NCBI RefSeq assembly: GCF_038957035.1
Contig: NZ_CP152412.1
Coordinates: 8,118,501 to 8,182,500 of the forward strand
Reading direction: 5' to 3'
DNA: 64,000 nt
Origin: Bradyrhizobium sp. B097
GTDB lineage: Bacteria; Pseudomonadota; Alphaproteobacteria; Rhizobiales; Xanthobacteraceae
Shown: piece by piece, positions 27,801 to 37,711 of the stretch
Position numbering within the stretch: the stretch's first letter is position 1
How the letters are laid out: every line of letters starts with the position of its first letter
The notes under the pieces: generated by a model
Seen by the model: the letters and a program-made list of their open reading frames with translations, nothing else
Told to the model about the DNA's origin: nothing
The model's database searches: none
Made by a program: the position numbers and the translations under genes

Positions 27801-30800
27801 CTTCCGGAGATCATGCAGCAGGGTAATGCTATCGCCGGTAGCGACAAGCTCGATGATGAGATCGTTTTCGGCATTGGACTGCAGGATCACGTCCGACGGA
27901 GCAACATCGGCGGCCATCTTGACAGTTCCGCCCCCATCGAGTGTGACCGTCGCCTGACCATCGCCCTTGTCGAAGTCGAATTCGTCGGTTGCAGATCCTG
28001 CGGTGACGGTATCGCCGCCGGGCCCGAGATCGAAGATGTTCGAACCAAAGGTGCTCCCGACCAGCGTCGTATCGGTCGGTGTGCCGGTGTACGAGTACGT
28101 CAGGGGCTGATTTAGATTGATCGAAGATCCGTCAGCGAATTCAATCGCGCCAGCAACGCTGTTCGGCCGGCTGGCAATATCCTTCCCCAGATCATGCAGC
28201 AGGGTGATGCTGTCACCGGTGCCGACCAGCTTGATGATGAGATCGTTTTCGGCATTGGACTGCAGGATCACGTCCGACGGAGCAACATCGGCGGCCATCT
28301 TGACGGTTCCGCCCCCATCGAGGGTAACCGTCGCCTGACCATCGCCCTTGTCGAAGTCGAACTCGTCGGTTGCAGATCCCGCGGTGACGGTATCGCCGCC
28401 GGGCCCGAGATCGAAGATGTTCGAACCAAAGGTGCTCCCGACCAGCGTCGTATCGGTCGGTGTGCCGGTGTACGAGAACCTCAGGGGCTGATTTAGATTG
28501 ATCGAAGATCCGTCGGCGAATTCAATCGCGCCTGCAACGCTGTTCGGCCGGCTGGCAATATCCTTCCCGAGATCATGCAACAGGGTAATGCTGTCACCGG
28601 AGCCGACCTTGATGATCAGATCGCCGTTGGCGTTGGACTGCAGGATCACGTCCGACGGAGCAACATCGGCGGCCATCTTGACGGTCCCGCCCCCATCGAG
28701 CGTGACCGTCGCCTGACCATCGCCCTTGTCGAAGTCGAACTCGTCGGTTGCAGACCCCGCTGTGACGGTATCGCCGCCGGGCCCGAGATCGAAGACGTTC
28801 GAGCCAAAGGTGCTCCCGACCAGCGTCGTATCGGTCGTTGTGCCGGTGTACGAGTACGTCAGGGGCTGACTTAGATTGATCGAAGATCCGTCAGCGAATT
28901 CGATCGCGCCAGCAACACTGTTAGGCCGGCTGGCGATATCCTTCCCCAGATCATGCACCAGGGTAATGCTGTCACCGGTGGTGACGAGCTTGATGATGAG
29001 ATCGCCGTTGGCATTGGACTGCAGGATCAGATCCGACGCCGTGATGCCGGCGCCCATTTTCAACAGGCCGCCGCCGGCGAGATTCACGGTCGCCTGGCCG
29101 TCGCCCTTCCCAAAGACGAAGAGATCGTTGGCCGTCTTGGCGTTTACAACGTCGCCGCCAGGTCCCAGGTTGAAAATATTGGGACCATAGACCACCCCCG
29201 TAAGCGTTGTGTCAGTTGCAGTGCCTGTCCAGGTGAAGGTCAGGTTCTGCGGCAATGTCCACGTCACCCCGTCCCCAAACGCGATCGTGCTCAAACGGGA
29301 ATTCGTCCGGCTGGCAATATCCAGCCCGAGCTCGCCTTCAAAGGTGACGCTGGTCCCGGTATCGAGCCGCTTGATGATAAGATCACCCGCTGTGTCGGCT
29401 TGTAAGATGACATTTGATGAAGCGACCCCAGTCATCATCAAATTCGCCCCGAAGCCGGTATCCCCGACTATGTCGTTGCCGCCATCTGATGAGTAAACAT
29501 ACAGGTCGCCCACTCCTCCAGTGATTGTCTTGTCACCGGACCCCATGAAGACAACACCCCTTGTCGCTCCAATTGATATCGCTCCGACTGCCGCCCCCTC
29601 GTCATAGATGTTGACCCCGAGCGCGGTAGCCGCAACTTTCTCGACGGTCGAGGTAACCCCCCGGCGTGTGAGATCTGTCAGCGCCTGGGTTGCCAGCGCC
29701 AGCGTGTCGCCTGCGAACAGATCTTTGCTCAATCCGCGCACAACCCGGAACGTGAGGTCGTAGTAGTTACTACCGGCGGTCGCCGCATCCGTCGGCGCGT
29801 GCGAGACAATCGAAGTCACAAGCTCATCAAAATTGACGGATATGTCGTCCGTCGTGGGATCGTAGCCAATATCAGAGAGGGCCACGAACGGGTTCGACTG
29901 GAGCGATGCAATGTCGACGCCGTTCGCAAAAAGGCTGTCGATGATTTGGCTGGCGAAGCGGACTTCAATCGCTCCTACCAGTCCCTGATAGATCCTCTCC
30001 CATTGTGGGCCCGTGTGAGAGTTCGGGTTGAGAGCATAGGCTGGCTGAGACGTGGGATCGATGCCGTAATATGCATAGACAACGGCCAGCTGGCGGGCGT
30101 CAATGTAAGGGCCGCGGCTGGCGGGATCGATGCCCGAAGCGCCGGCCCATTCGTACAGCAGCACCTGAAACGCCGCGTCGAATTGCGCGCCGGTCATCTG
30201 CCCTGCATAGAGAACGACATTCTTGACGTCGGAGAGCAACGTCGCGTTCTGCGACATCGCGACTTGCAGACTTGGAAGCTTTCCAAAACCCGCGAGATCT
30301 GGCAGATTCAGTGCTTCCGGCGTGTAGGTAAAGTCGGCCGGCGGTGTATAAATCGTATTGACCGTGTTGGTCGAGAACTCGACTTCCGAGATAACGTGCG
30401 CCACCCCGTTGATCATGACCGTCGCCTGCTCGACGACCTGATTGCCGCTGACCGTCAGATTAACAGGCGACGTCGATAACGATATCGAGGTGATTCCAAG
30501 ATCACTCAGCGATTCCAGTTCACCGGCGTCGAGCTGCCCGTTGAGGTTCTGGTCCGTCCACACCTTGAGCTGCGAAAAAGCGGCATCGTTTGCGTCGATG
30601 ACGCCATCATGATTGCTGTCGAGCGCCGCCAGATCCTGAAAGCCGTCACCGGATTTTGCGCCAAGCAGCTCATCAGGCGTGATCGTGCTTCCTCCCTGAC
30701 CATTGTCGAGGATGAGAATACCTTCATTCGCGCCGATCCAGCCGGTCTGGGTGGCGAAACCCGAGCCCGTAAAGTCGAAGTGAGCTTGCGAGTTGGCCAG

Positions 30801-33800
30801 AGAGGTAAGCTGGAGATCTCCAGTACCAAAGTTGATCACCAGTGGATCTCGCGGATTGGGCGGCGGATCATCCGGCCAGTGGATGATAATTTTATACGTC
30901 CAGTGACGGTCCGGTCTGATCAAGTGTCTCTTACCGTCAGGGCGATACTCGACGCTCATATCGCCATTGGACGCCAGCACGTTGGAGGTGATCTGCCCTT
31001 GGAGTCTCGACAGGTCGAGGACGACATCGGCCCGGGTGATGCTGCCGGCGGCGAGCTGCGATGTCCACGTATTCAGCTCGGCATCACTCGCTTGCCGGCC
31101 GAACGTATTCTGATACATCGAGCTGACAAAGTCGGCGTCGCCGTAGTCGAGGCCCGACATTGAAACCCCGACACCGAGATCACTCGTGAAATTCGAGCTG
31201 AAGCTCGGCGTAGAATCTCCCGATCCCCCCGACGAAGGCGTCGTGCCGAAACCCACGGTAGCAAGCAAGTCACTGGCCAGTTGCCTGACGTCAAGCCCGG
31301 ATGGCGTCAGGTATTTCAGCCAGGTCTGCCCTTCCTCCGGTTTCATCATGCGCCCGAGCGCAACCCAATAGATGCGCTGTATTTCTGCCAGATCAGCGGC
31401 CTCCTGCGATTGCGCAATTTTGTAGGTGGTCTCGATTCCGTTCTGGGTGAGAGAGACAGTGTCGATACCGTTGCTGTCCACCAGATGATCGGCGACGACC
31501 ACATAGGTTCCGGTGCTGTTCTGTTCGGTCCAGGAATAGCTGCACGAGCCATCGGCACTGACGAGCGTGGTCTCTAGCGTATCCGAGGCCGGCTTTTGCA
31601 GGTTGTTGCGAGCGATTGTGACGTCCCGTTGATCTGCCGACGTCGTGGTAATTGTCTGGTCCGTGATGCGACCAAGGAGATCGTAGTCGGTATCCGTCAC
31701 CGTAGTGACGCCGTTCGCCGCAGTTTTCGAAGTTTTGACCTCGTCCGGGCTACCGTCTCCGTAGGCATAGTGGGTCGTAGTGACGGACTTGCCGTCAGCA
31801 CTCGTCGTCGTGTCGGTCGAACCGACGACTTCCAGGTAAAGCCCAACGTCCGGATCTGAGGCCATGGCCTTTTGCGTGATCGCAACAGTCGTTGATCCGT
31901 CGCTGTTGTTTGTCTTTACGCTCGTCGTCTGCCGGTTGAGAACATCGCCTATGTATATTGCTGTCGTCACGCTCAGGCCGTCCGCCGACGTGGTCGTCAC
32001 ATGCTGTTCGGTCCACGTTTCGGAGGAATCGCCTTCAATACGCTGGAACGTGTTAACGAGTGTAACCGTCCGGCTACCGTCCGCGTTCAAGACTGTCGTG
32101 TTCGTCTCGCTCTCGTCGACTGTACCGTCCCCGTTTGTGTCGATGCCGATCGTATCCGAGAAACCGTTTGCGGAACGGGTCTCGGTAACCTTGCTGATCA
32201 GCGTTCCGGACCCATTCGTGTTGGTCGTCACCCTGACCGTATCGCCATTGGTGCTCGGCGTTATGCTCGTGACGGCGGTGTTGACCAGGCCATGCTCACT
32301 GGTCATGTCGGAGATCGTCTTGGTACGGCCGTCCTGGCTGACGTTGATGGTCTTGAACTCGCCCGTGCTGCCGTCCGCGTTCAGGTTCGTAATTGTCTCG
32401 GTCGTGCTGCCATCGAGGTTCGTCGCCATCACGTCGACATGATCGAACACACCGTTACCGAGCGTCGACCATTCCTTGGTGACCGTCAGGCCGGTACGAT
32501 CGACGGTGGTCGCGGCAACGTCCTGTGCGGCGCCGACCGTCTCGGTGTCCGTCGTGGTCTGGCTGCCGTCGGCATTGATCACGGTGGCGATGACGGCCGA
32601 ATGGTCGAGAGAGGCTTGACCGTTCGTCCCCGTCGTCGTGATAGTCCTGGATAGACCGTTCGCGGACGTCACCGTGACGACGGATGCGGATTCGGTGTAT
32701 CCGCCGGAGATCGCATGCAGCGCATTGCTGCTGTCCGAGAACGTTTCGGTGACGCTTCCGTTGACTCCGATGGACTTGACGTCACGCTCGGTCTCGTCGA
32801 CCGAACCATCACCATTGTCGTCGAAAGCCGTTGTAACCGACAAGCCATTGGCCGATGTCGTCGTCAGGGCCCGCGCGACCAAAGCCCCTAAAGCGTCGTA
32901 GTCGCTGAGCGTATCGACAATAGAGCCGTCCGTCTGCGTCGCCCTCGTTTCGATCGAGCTTCGGGGCGTCGGACCGTAGGTGTTCTTCTGAACGGTCGTC
33001 GTCTTGCGATCGGCGCTGGTCGTCGTAACGGTCGTGCTCTGCGTCGTGCCGTCACCGCTCTTGACGGTTACGGTCTGCGTTCTGCTCCCATCGGAACCAT
33101 AGCTGGTCACCGAGGAATCGATTTCCTGCAAGACGCCGTCAGTCGTAGTTGTCGACGTTGTCGACGTCCGGTCCGCCGAGGTCGTCGTCACGGCGCTGCT
33201 GACCGTCGTGGTTCCCACCACGTCGGTAACAGTCTCCGTTCGGCTGCCATCGGCGTTGAGCACGGTCACATCGGTGCGCGTCTCATCGAAGATGCCGTCA
33301 CCATTGGCATCGGTCTGCGTCGTCCGCGACAGGCCGTTTGCCGACATCGTCGTGACGGTTGATCCAACGAGGCTCCCGTCCTGGTTCTGGATCGACGTCG
33401 TCTTGACCACATCCCCGTCGGTCAGCGTCACAACCGACACAATGCGATCGATGGCGCCGTCGCCGGTCGTATCGGAATCGGCAGTGCTATTGAGGCCATT
33501 CGCCGATGTCGTCGTCACGGTCTGGTTGCGCAACGTGCCGTTGGCATTGGTGTTGGTGATCGTTTCGGTGCGGCTGCCATTGGCCCCGATCATGACACTG
33601 TCGGACCGCGTCACGTCCGTGACCCCGTCGCCATTCTCGTCGATCAGCGTGGTTGCGGAGAGGCCGTTCGCGGAGGTCGTGGTTGCGGTCGAGCTGATCT
33701 TGGCTCCCGTCGAATCGAACGAAGAGACGGTTTCGGTCCGGCTCCCGTCCGCGTTAAGAACCGTGATATCGCTGGTCGTGCCATCGACCTTGCCGTCGAT

Positions 33801-36800
33801 GTTCCGGGTCACCGTGCTCGAGAGGCCGGTCGCACCGACGGTCGTAACGGTCTGGCTGACCTGGCTGCCGTCGTTGCTGGATCGCGTCACGGTCTCGGTC
33901 CGGCTGCCGTCGGCATTGAGAACCGTGCTGTCGGTCGTAGTCGAATCGACCTTCCCGTCAACATTGCTCGTGACCGCCTTGGACAGACCATCGGCGCTGG
34001 TGGTGGAGACCGTCTGAGCAACAAGGGTCCCGTCGGACGCATAGCTCGAGACGGTATCGACCACCGAGCCGCTGCTCTGCTTGACGATGGTCTCGACCTG
34101 GTCGACATGCCCATCGCCATTGAAATCGCTGCTGACGGTCTCGTTGTTGCGATCGGCGCTGGTGACAGTTACAACTTGGCTCTCGAGCGTGCCGTTGGCA
34201 CTCGCAACCGAAACCGTTTCAGTCCGCACCCCGGTCGAGGCGTCGACCGTCGTCGCATCGGTCGACCTAAGGTCGTCTCCTCCTACATCGCTCTGAGTTG
34301 TGATCGTGAGGCCATCGGCCGACGTCGTCTTGACCGTTGAATCGACGATCGTGCCGTTACCAGCGGCGTCGGTCATTGTAACGGTCGAGCCACCGCCGGC
34401 AATCGCCGCCGTTGTGGTCGTCGTCGTCCAGTCTATGGTTCCGTTGCCATCGAGATCGGCCTGTACTGTTTTGGTCAGGCCGTCCGCGCTGGTCGTAATC
34501 ACCGTGCGGCCGATGAGCGTCCCATTCACCGCGTAGGTCGATGCCGTATCGACAATCGAACCGGCCGCGCCAACGGCAACCGTCTCGACCTTGTCGAAAA
34601 CGCTGCTTCCGGAGTTGCCGATTGAACCGGTCGTGTCCAGCTCCGTGGTGCGCGAAATTCCGTCGGTCCCAATGATCGTGAGCCTCTGGTCCAGCAGGGA
34701 GCCGTCGGCATTTCGATCGATCACCGTCTCCGTGCGAGTGCCCGTTGTCCCATCCACGACCGTAACATCGGTAGTGGTACGGTTGAACACCGGCGCTGCG
34801 CTCGTTCCGGCACCGGTCGTGTCTGATTGCACAACCTTGATCAGGCCATCATTGCTCTCGAACCGAACGACCTCGCTAATCAGCGCACCGTTCGCAGCGG
34901 TCTCAACGATGGTCGTCGTTGCGCCCAGAACTCCCGCGACGATGCCCGAGCTCGTTCCCTGGACGATATTCGACGTTGTCGTCAGGTCGACCACGCCGTC
35001 ACCGTTGAGATCGCTCGTGACCGTCTTGGACTGGCCATCGGCGGATGCGACGGTGACCGTTTGATCTCGCTCGGACCCGTCGGCGTTCCTGTCCGTCACC
35101 GTGGTGGTACGAGTTCCGGTCGTTGCGTCGACGACGGTCGCCGTGACCGTGGTCAGATCGAAGACGCCGTCGCCATTGATGTCGTACTGGACCGTGCTGA
35201 TCAGACCACCCTCGCTCGGCGTCCTAGCGGTCTGATCCTTGATCGAGCCATCCGGATTGAGATCCTGCAGCAGGACGGTCGTCAGCCCGTTGCTGGTCGT
35301 GTCGACCTCGTGCTGCGAGGAGACGTAGACCCCACCGACAATGCTGCCATTGGCATCGCGGTCGATCGTCACCGTCTTGATACCCGTCGAGGGGTCGACG
35401 GACGTCACGGTGACGGTCCGGTCGATCAAAACGCCGGCAAGCGTCGCGTCCGTGAGCGTCTCGGTCGTCACCCCAGCGCTGGTGACGGTATTGTCGGTCT
35501 GGACCACATCGATCTGGCCGTCACCATTCAGATCATACTCGACGGTCCTGGTCTTCCCATCGGCGCTGGTGATAGAAATCGTCTCGTTGGCGAGACTTCC
35601 ATCACTGTTGAGGGCCTTGTTGTCGACGGTCACGACACCCGTCGTGGCATCGGTCGAGGTCGTCGTGCGGACGGCATACCCCTGCGAATCGTAGGCAAAG
35701 GTCACCGTAGCGGCAGTCCCGGTCGCCCCCGACGTCGTCGTGTACGTCGTCTCGCCGTCGATCGAGGAGCCGTCCGACAGCTGCTGATGGACATTATTGG
35801 CCGAAAGATCGATCGACGTTATGCCGGCATCGGCCAACGATATCACGCTCTGAGTGCCATCCGCGTTAGTGACCATCAACTTGAAGTCGGCAAAGCCCGC
35901 ATCGCCAGCATCCAGCTTGCCGTCGTGATTGGTATCGAACACATCGAGCAACGCCTGCATGTCGGTCGTTGCCGTCGGATCCCAATCCTTGAATGCGATC
36001 TGGTTGGCCTGCGTGATCGTATTGGTGTTGTTGGGGTCAAAGAACAGCACGGCATTGCCGGCACCCGCCCACGCCGTCCGGTTCTTGAAGCCGTCACCAG
36101 TCGAATCGACGAAAGTGTTCGACGACGTCAGCTTGGTGATGTTGATGCCATTGCCGGTGAGGTCGAGAACGACCGGACCATCACCTCCATCGCCACCGCC
36201 GTCTCCACTGCTCTGACCGTCCGTCGGATTGTCCGTGCCGCCGTCGTTCGAATTGTTGTTGTCCGGATTACCACTATTCCCGTTGCCTGAGTTGGATGTC
36301 GGCTTGCCACTCGGATCAACTGTGACAGGGTTTTGCGGATATGTGGTTTGGCCAGACGTTGTGTCGCTGGTCGAGTTAGCCGCGTTCGACCATTCGTTGC
36401 TGATCGTCTGATTGGTCGATCCAATATTGTCGATTGCTTGTTGGAAGACGTCATCGGTTGATTGAGCGGATTGACTCGAAGAGAGATTCGAGTCGCCCGG
36501 ATTGCCGGTGCCAGACGTCAACTGCTGATAAAGCTGAAATTCTGGAAGGTCCGCGACAGGTTGAAACGAAGGGCTCTGACCCGAAGAGCTTGAAGTCAGA
36601 TTTCCTAGTTCCGAACCAATATCTACACCAGTGCTACCGCTGAGCGCACTCTGCTCATATTGCTGATACTCTTGAAGATAGGGAACGGACGGAAAGTCTG
36701 GGTTAACCGGCCATTCTGCTGGCGTCGGTATTGCTCCGTCGATCTGGAGGCCGGCGCCAGGAATTGATGTTAGAGGGACTTGATCACCAGGCCACGGTCC

Positions 36801-37298
36801 AGGGGAGAACGATGGGTCCGTCCACGAAGAACCATCGAGATTCGCGCCAGTGAGCGGGAATGGCTGCGTATACTGAACTTGCCCAGTCTTGATGTCGAAG
36901 CCTAATCCCAACGTTAGCGTAACGGAGTAACCATTCAGGCCGCCTGAACCTTCCAGGGGACTGCCTATGTATAAGCCAGCCACCCCGAGATGAAATCCGT
37001 AGTAGGCAGAGAAACCACCCATATCGTTGGCGTTGCCGAAGATAAGTGACGCTTGTTCGCCGAACTCAGCGCCCGGTATGGCGACTCGGCCAAGGCCATT
37101 CGACTGCGTTTGTGGTCCACTTAGGGATAGGTATGCACCGAATCCATCGTTCGCGTTCCCACCGAAAGCTGTGACATATCCGCCGGCCCCTGCGTCATAT
37201 GTCTGTGGTCCCTCGCCAGGTTTGGCCTTGTCGATACCACTGAGATAATAACTGCCACCGTACGAGAGCGTAAGTCCGCGAAAGCTTGAATCCACCAC
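24885..37298 (-). CDS. Giant repeat-rich RTX-type protein exported by type I secretion
   Basis: The GTG start at 37298 has AGGAAG six bases upstream; the product is 4137 residues without a Sec signal, as expected for type I export. Residues 1-220 are Gly-rich with beta character, and 230-370 are low-complexity Ser/Asn/Gly. Near 373-500 is a GDGPVVLDLTGNGINIT domain with a calcium-type loop DTNHDGKLDAGD. About 530-1916 holds some two dozen degenerate repeats (TTTSADGLSKTV with DxNGDG loops). DUF4214-like modules (IQRIYWVALGRMMKPEEG) lie at about 1970-2100, and a second DSNHDGVIDAND domain near 2230. From about 2585 to the end are units related to the haemolysin-type calcium-binding-related domain, the last being ITDENLWFQQSGNDLKIDLL. 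The C-terminal QLVQAMATYSASNAGF...NAVGAAWH resembles export signals. An adhesin or biofilm/S-layer-like role is likely. Confidence 0.85.
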   Translation of the reverse strand: MVDSSFRGLTLSYGGSYYLSGIDKAKPGEGPQTYDAGAGGYVTAFGGNANDGFGAYLSLSGPQTQSNGLGRVAIPGAEFGEQASLIFGNANDMGGFSAYYGFHLGVAGLYIGSPLEGSGGLNGYSVTLTLGLGFDIKTGQVQYTQPFPLTGANLDGSSWTDPSFSPGPWPGDQVPLTSIPGAGLQIDGAIPTPAEWPVNPDFPSVPYLQEYQQYEQSALSGSTGVDIGSELGNLTSSSSGQSPSFQPVADLPEFQLYQQLTSGTGNPGDSNLSSSQSAQSTDDVFQQAIDNIGSTNQTISNEWSNAANSTSDTTSGQTTYPQNPVTVDPSGKPTSNSGNGNSGNPDNNNSNDGGTDNPTDGQSSGDGGGDGGDGPVVLDLTGNGINITKLTSSNTFVDSTGDGFKNRTAWAGAGNAVLFFDPNNTNTITQANQIAFKDWDPTATTDMQALLDVFDTNHDGKLDAGDAGFADFKLMVTNADGTQSVISLADAGITSIDLSANNVHQQLSDGSSIDGETTYTTTSGATGTAATVTFAYDSQGYAVRTTTSTDATTGVVTVDNKALNSDGSLANETISITSADGKTRTVEYDLNGDGQIDVVQTDNTVTSAGVTTETLTDATLAGVLIDRTVTVTSVDPSTGIKTVTIDRDANGSIVGGVYVSSQHEVDTTSNGLTTVLLQDLNPDGSIKDQTARTPSEGGLISTVQYDINGDGVFDLTTVTATVVDATTGTRTTTVTDRNADGSERDQTVTVASADGQSKTVTSDLNGDGVVDLTTTSNIVQGTSSGIVAGVLGATTTIVETAANGALISEVVRFESNDGLIKVVQSDTTGAGTSAAPVFNRTTTDVTVVDGTTGTRTETVIDRNADGSLLDQRLTIIGTDGISRTTELDTTGSIGNSGSSVFDKVETVAVGAAGSIVDTASTYAVNGTLIGRTVITTSADGLTKTVQADLDGNGTIDWTTTTTTAAIAGGGSTVTMTDAAGNGTIVDSTVKTTSADGLTITTQSDVGGDDLRSTDATTVDASTGVRTETVSVASANGTLESQVVTVTSADRNNETVSSDFNGDGHVDQVETIVKQSSGSVVDTVSSYASDGTLVAQTVSTTSADGLSKAVTSNVDGKVDSTTTDSTVLNADGSRTETVTRSSNDGSQVSQTVTTVGATGLSSTVTRNIDGKVDGTTSDITVLNADGSRTETVSSFDSTGAKISSTATTTSANGLSATTLIDENGDGVTDVTRSDSVMIGANGSRTETITNTNANGTLRNQTVTTTSANGLNSTADSDTTGDGAIDRIVSVVTLTDGDVVKTTSIQNQDGSLVGSTVTTMSANGLSRTTQTDANGDGIFDETRTDVTVLNADGSRTETVTDVVGTTTVSSAVTTTSADRTSTTSTTTTDGVLQEIDSSVTSYGSDGSRTQTVTVKSGDGTTQSTTVTTTSADRKTTTVQKNTYGPTPRSSIETRATQTDGSIVDTLSDYDALGALVARALTTTSANGLSVTTAFDDNGDGSVDETERDVKSIGVNGSVTETFSDSSNALHAISGGYTESASVVTVTSANGLSRTITTTGTNGQASLDHSAVIATVINADGSQTTTDTETVGAAQDVAATTVDRTGLTVTKEWSTLGNGVFDHVDVMATNLDGSTTETITNLNADGSTGEFKTINVSQDGRTKTISDMTSEHGLVNTAVTSITPSTNGDTVRVTTNTNGSGTLISKVTETRSANGFSDTIGIDTNGDGTVDESETNTTVLNADGSRTVTLVNTFQRIEGDSSETWTEQHVTTTSADGLSVTTAIYIGDVLNRQTTSVKTNNSDGSTTVAITQKAMASDPDVGLYLEVVGSTDTTTSADGKSVTTTHYAYGDGSPDEVKTSKTAANGVTTVTDTDYDLLGRITDQTITTTSADQRDVTIARNNLQKPASDTLETTLVSADGSCSYSWTEQNSTGTYVVVADHLVDSNGIDTVSLTQNGIETTYKIAQSQEAADLAEIQRIYWVALGRMMKPEEGQTWLKYLTPSGLDVRQLASDLLATVGFGTTPSSGGSGDSTPSFSSNFTSDLGVGVSMSGLDYGDADFVSSMYQNTFGRQASDAELNTWTSQLAAGSITRADVVLDLSRLQGQITSNVLASNGDMSVEYRPDGKRHLIRPDRHWTYKIIIHWPDDPPPNPRDPLVINFGTGDLQLTSLANSQAHFDFTGSGFATQTGWIGANEGILILDNGQGGSTITPDELLGAKSGDGFQDLAALDSNHDGVIDANDAAFSQLKVWTDQNLNGQLDAGELESLSDLGITSISLSTSPVNLTVSGNQVVEQATVMINGVAHVISEVEFSTNTVNTIYTPPADFTYTPEALNLPDLAGFGKLPSLQVAMSQNATLLSDVKNVVLYAGQMTGAQFDAAFQVLLYEWAGASGIDPASRGPYIDARQLAVVYAYYGIDPTSQPAYALNPNSHTGPQWERIYQGLVGAIEVRFASQIIDSLFANGVDIASLQSNPFVALSDIGYDPTTDDISVNFDELVTSIVSHAPTDAATAGSNYYDLTFRVVRGLSKDLFAGDTLALATQALTDLTRRGVTSTVEKVAATALGVNIYDEGAAVGAISIGATRGVVFMGSGDKTITGGVGDLYVYSSDGGNDIVGDTGFGANLMMTGVASSNVILQADTAGDLIIKRLDTGTSVTFEGELGLDIASRTNSRLSTIAFGDGVTWTLPQNLTFTWTGTATDTTLTGVVYGPNIFNLGPGGDVVNAKTANDLFVFGKGDGQATVNLAGGGLLKMGAGITASDLILQSNANGDLIIKLVTTGDSITLVHDLGKDIASRPNSVAGAIEFADGSSINLSQPLTYSYTGTTTDTTLVGSTFGSNVFDLGPGGDTVTAGSATDEFDFDKGDGQATVTLDGGGTVKMAADVAPSDVILQSNANGDLIIKVGSGDSITLLHDLGKDIASRPNSVAGAIEFADGSSINLNQPLRFSYTGTPTDTTLVGSTFGSNIFDLGPGGDTVTAGSATDEFDFDKGDGQATVTLDGGGTVKMAADVAPSDVILQSNAENDLIIKLVGTGDSITLLHDLGKDIASRPNSVAGAIEFADGSSINLNQPLTYSYTGTPTDTTLVGSTFGSNIFDLGPGGDTVTAGSATDEFDFDKGDGQATVTLDGGGTVKMAADVAPSDVILQSNAENDLIIELVATGDSITLLHDLRKDIASRPGSVVGAIEFADGSSIDLNQPLTFTEIGTAGDTNLVGSNFGPNIFILGAGGDTVTATTANDVFEFGKGDGQAIVTLAGGGTVKMAEGIAPSDVVLQANQAGDLTIKLLDTGDSITLLRDLNISSQTTSLATITFADGTTWDSATIGSNVVIVGTNIVNYSKGDGALDVPLNRGTTVIDFGSGISAQDLFFQAQDSTGDLTITFAGNSSDKITIHKDLSFSNGAISSGVTQLNFSDGSSINLDDPLTYTWLANQTWDTLTGSGFGSNVYDITAGRATVDFPNAPVVAGTNVVNYAAGSGQAAINLDGGTGELDFGAGISASNLVFAADSSGDLTIGVAGSSDTIQINGDLVAQGNGTFTSGINKLRFSDGSVEYLGSSAGGSGPLTFTWLANQTWDTLTGSGFGSNVYDITAGRATVNFPSAPAVAGTNIVNYAAGSGQAAINLDGGTGELDFGAGISASNLVFAADSSGDLTIGVAGSSDTIQINGDLVAQGNGTFTSGINKLRFSDGSVEYLGSSAGGSGPLTFTWLANQSWDTLTGSGFGSNVYDITAGRAAVNFPSAPAVAGTNIVNYAAGSGQAAINLDGGTGEIDFGAGISASNLVFTADSSGDLTIGVAGSSDTIQVNGDLVAQGNGTFTSGINKLRFSDGSVEYLGSSPGENGPLTFTWLANQSWDTLTGSGFGSNVYDITAGHAVVDFPSAPAVAGTNIVNYAAGSGQAAINLDGGTGEIDIGSGLSASDVYLQTDNSGDLVIGIDGDPGDTITVNHDLTDNGGTVSSGISQIRFADGSGIDIGQGTSPTFTWIGVGNASMQGSSYGANIFDLGPGSESATGGTTSGGGNGNNTYVVSSSTGQATINANASPGSTNELDFVGGITDENLWFQQSGNDLKIDLLGTDTQVNIAGWFNGGASQLQEINAAGLKIDSQISQLVQAMATYSASNAGFDPTSSSITTIPNDASLQNAVGAAWH
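25395..27050 (-). repeat. Four tandem copies of a 417-bp unit in the giant gene
   Basis: Units start at 27050, 26633 and 26216 (each exactly 417 bp), with a fourth from 25799 that diverges in its second half (405 bp). Each encodes 139 residues beginning near TFTWLANQTWDTLTGSGFGS and ending RFSDGSVEYLGSS. The first three are nearly identical at the DNA level, indicating recent duplication or gene conversion. Confidence 0.9.
27379..29240 (-). repeat. Five tandem copies of a 378-381-bp unit in the giant gene
   Basis: Units begin at 29240, 28859, 28481, 28100 and 27719, spaced 381, 378, 381 and 381 bp. Each encodes about 126-127 residues with DTTLVGSTFGSN, DEFDFDKGDGQATVTLDGGG and a DSITLLHDLGKDIASRPNSV segment. 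The middle copies are nearly identical in DNA and the outer ones diverge, typical of unequal recombination within an array. Confidence 0.9.
31560..35700 (-). repeat. About 24 degenerate DxNGDG/TTSADG protein repeats in the giant gene
   Basis: Repeats of roughly 50-65 residues combine a loop such as DLNGDGVVDLTTT or DANGDGIFDETRTD with NADGSRTETVT and TVTTTSADGLS strands. I count about 24 TTSA(D/N)G-type anchors. Unlike the 417- and 381-bp arrays they are diverged in DNA. The Asp-rich loops suggest calcium binding. Confidence 0.75.
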
Positions 37299-37478
37299 TG
37301 CTTGCTTCCTTCTGTTGCGCCATCCCTAGCGCTACGGTTTTGTCTACGAATTACGCCGAAAGAGCTGACAATTGGTCTCGCGAAACGCGCACTTGTCGAG
37401 TTGCGGTTGGTAGAAATTCCATAGTGGAAATCCCGCGAGCACTTGGTTGCTAAAGCGAAAATCTTGCTTGCGTGAGAG

Positions 37479-37706
37479 CTAGCTCAGGAAGGCGGCGATG
37501 CCGATGATGATCAAAATCACAGCGAACGCGGCAAGGCCAAGATAGAACTCCCGTGCTGAGAAAGCCTTGGGGATGTTCTGCCAAGATGACGGGGAGATAG
37601 AGATGTCGAGTTTTCGTCTAAGACGATCTTGCATTAGCGCGTAGAAGCCGAGCGCCACACACAATGCGACGGCCAACGCTACACCCGTGAAGCTGTTAAG
37701 CAACAT
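37479..37706 (-). CDS. Small two-helix membrane protein of the secretion operon
   Basis: A 75-residue protein with two predicted membrane helices (residues about 5-25, GVALAVALCVALGFYALM, and 55-74, LGLAAFAVILIIIGIAAFL) separated by a basic, polar loop (QDRLRRKLDISISPSSWQNI). It begins 5 bases after the HlyD-like gene stops and precedes the giant gene by about 180 bases, so it belongs to the same operon. I recognise no family. It may be an accessory inner-membrane component of this export system. Confidence 0.7.
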   Translation of the reverse strand: MLLNSFTGVALAVALCVALGFYALMQDRLRRKLDISISPSSWQNIPKAFSAREFYLGLAAFAVILIIIGIAAFLS

Positions 37707-37711
37707 CTCGT

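Noticed and set aside
25395..29240. Regularly spaced repeats that might suggest a CRISPR array
   Set aside because: The units are 378-417 bp and in frame in a coding sequence; there are no short repeats with unique spacers.
34827..36290. Plus-strand frame opposite the giant gene
   Set aside because: Arises from the low-complexity Thr/Asp repeats read backward; not a plausible protein.
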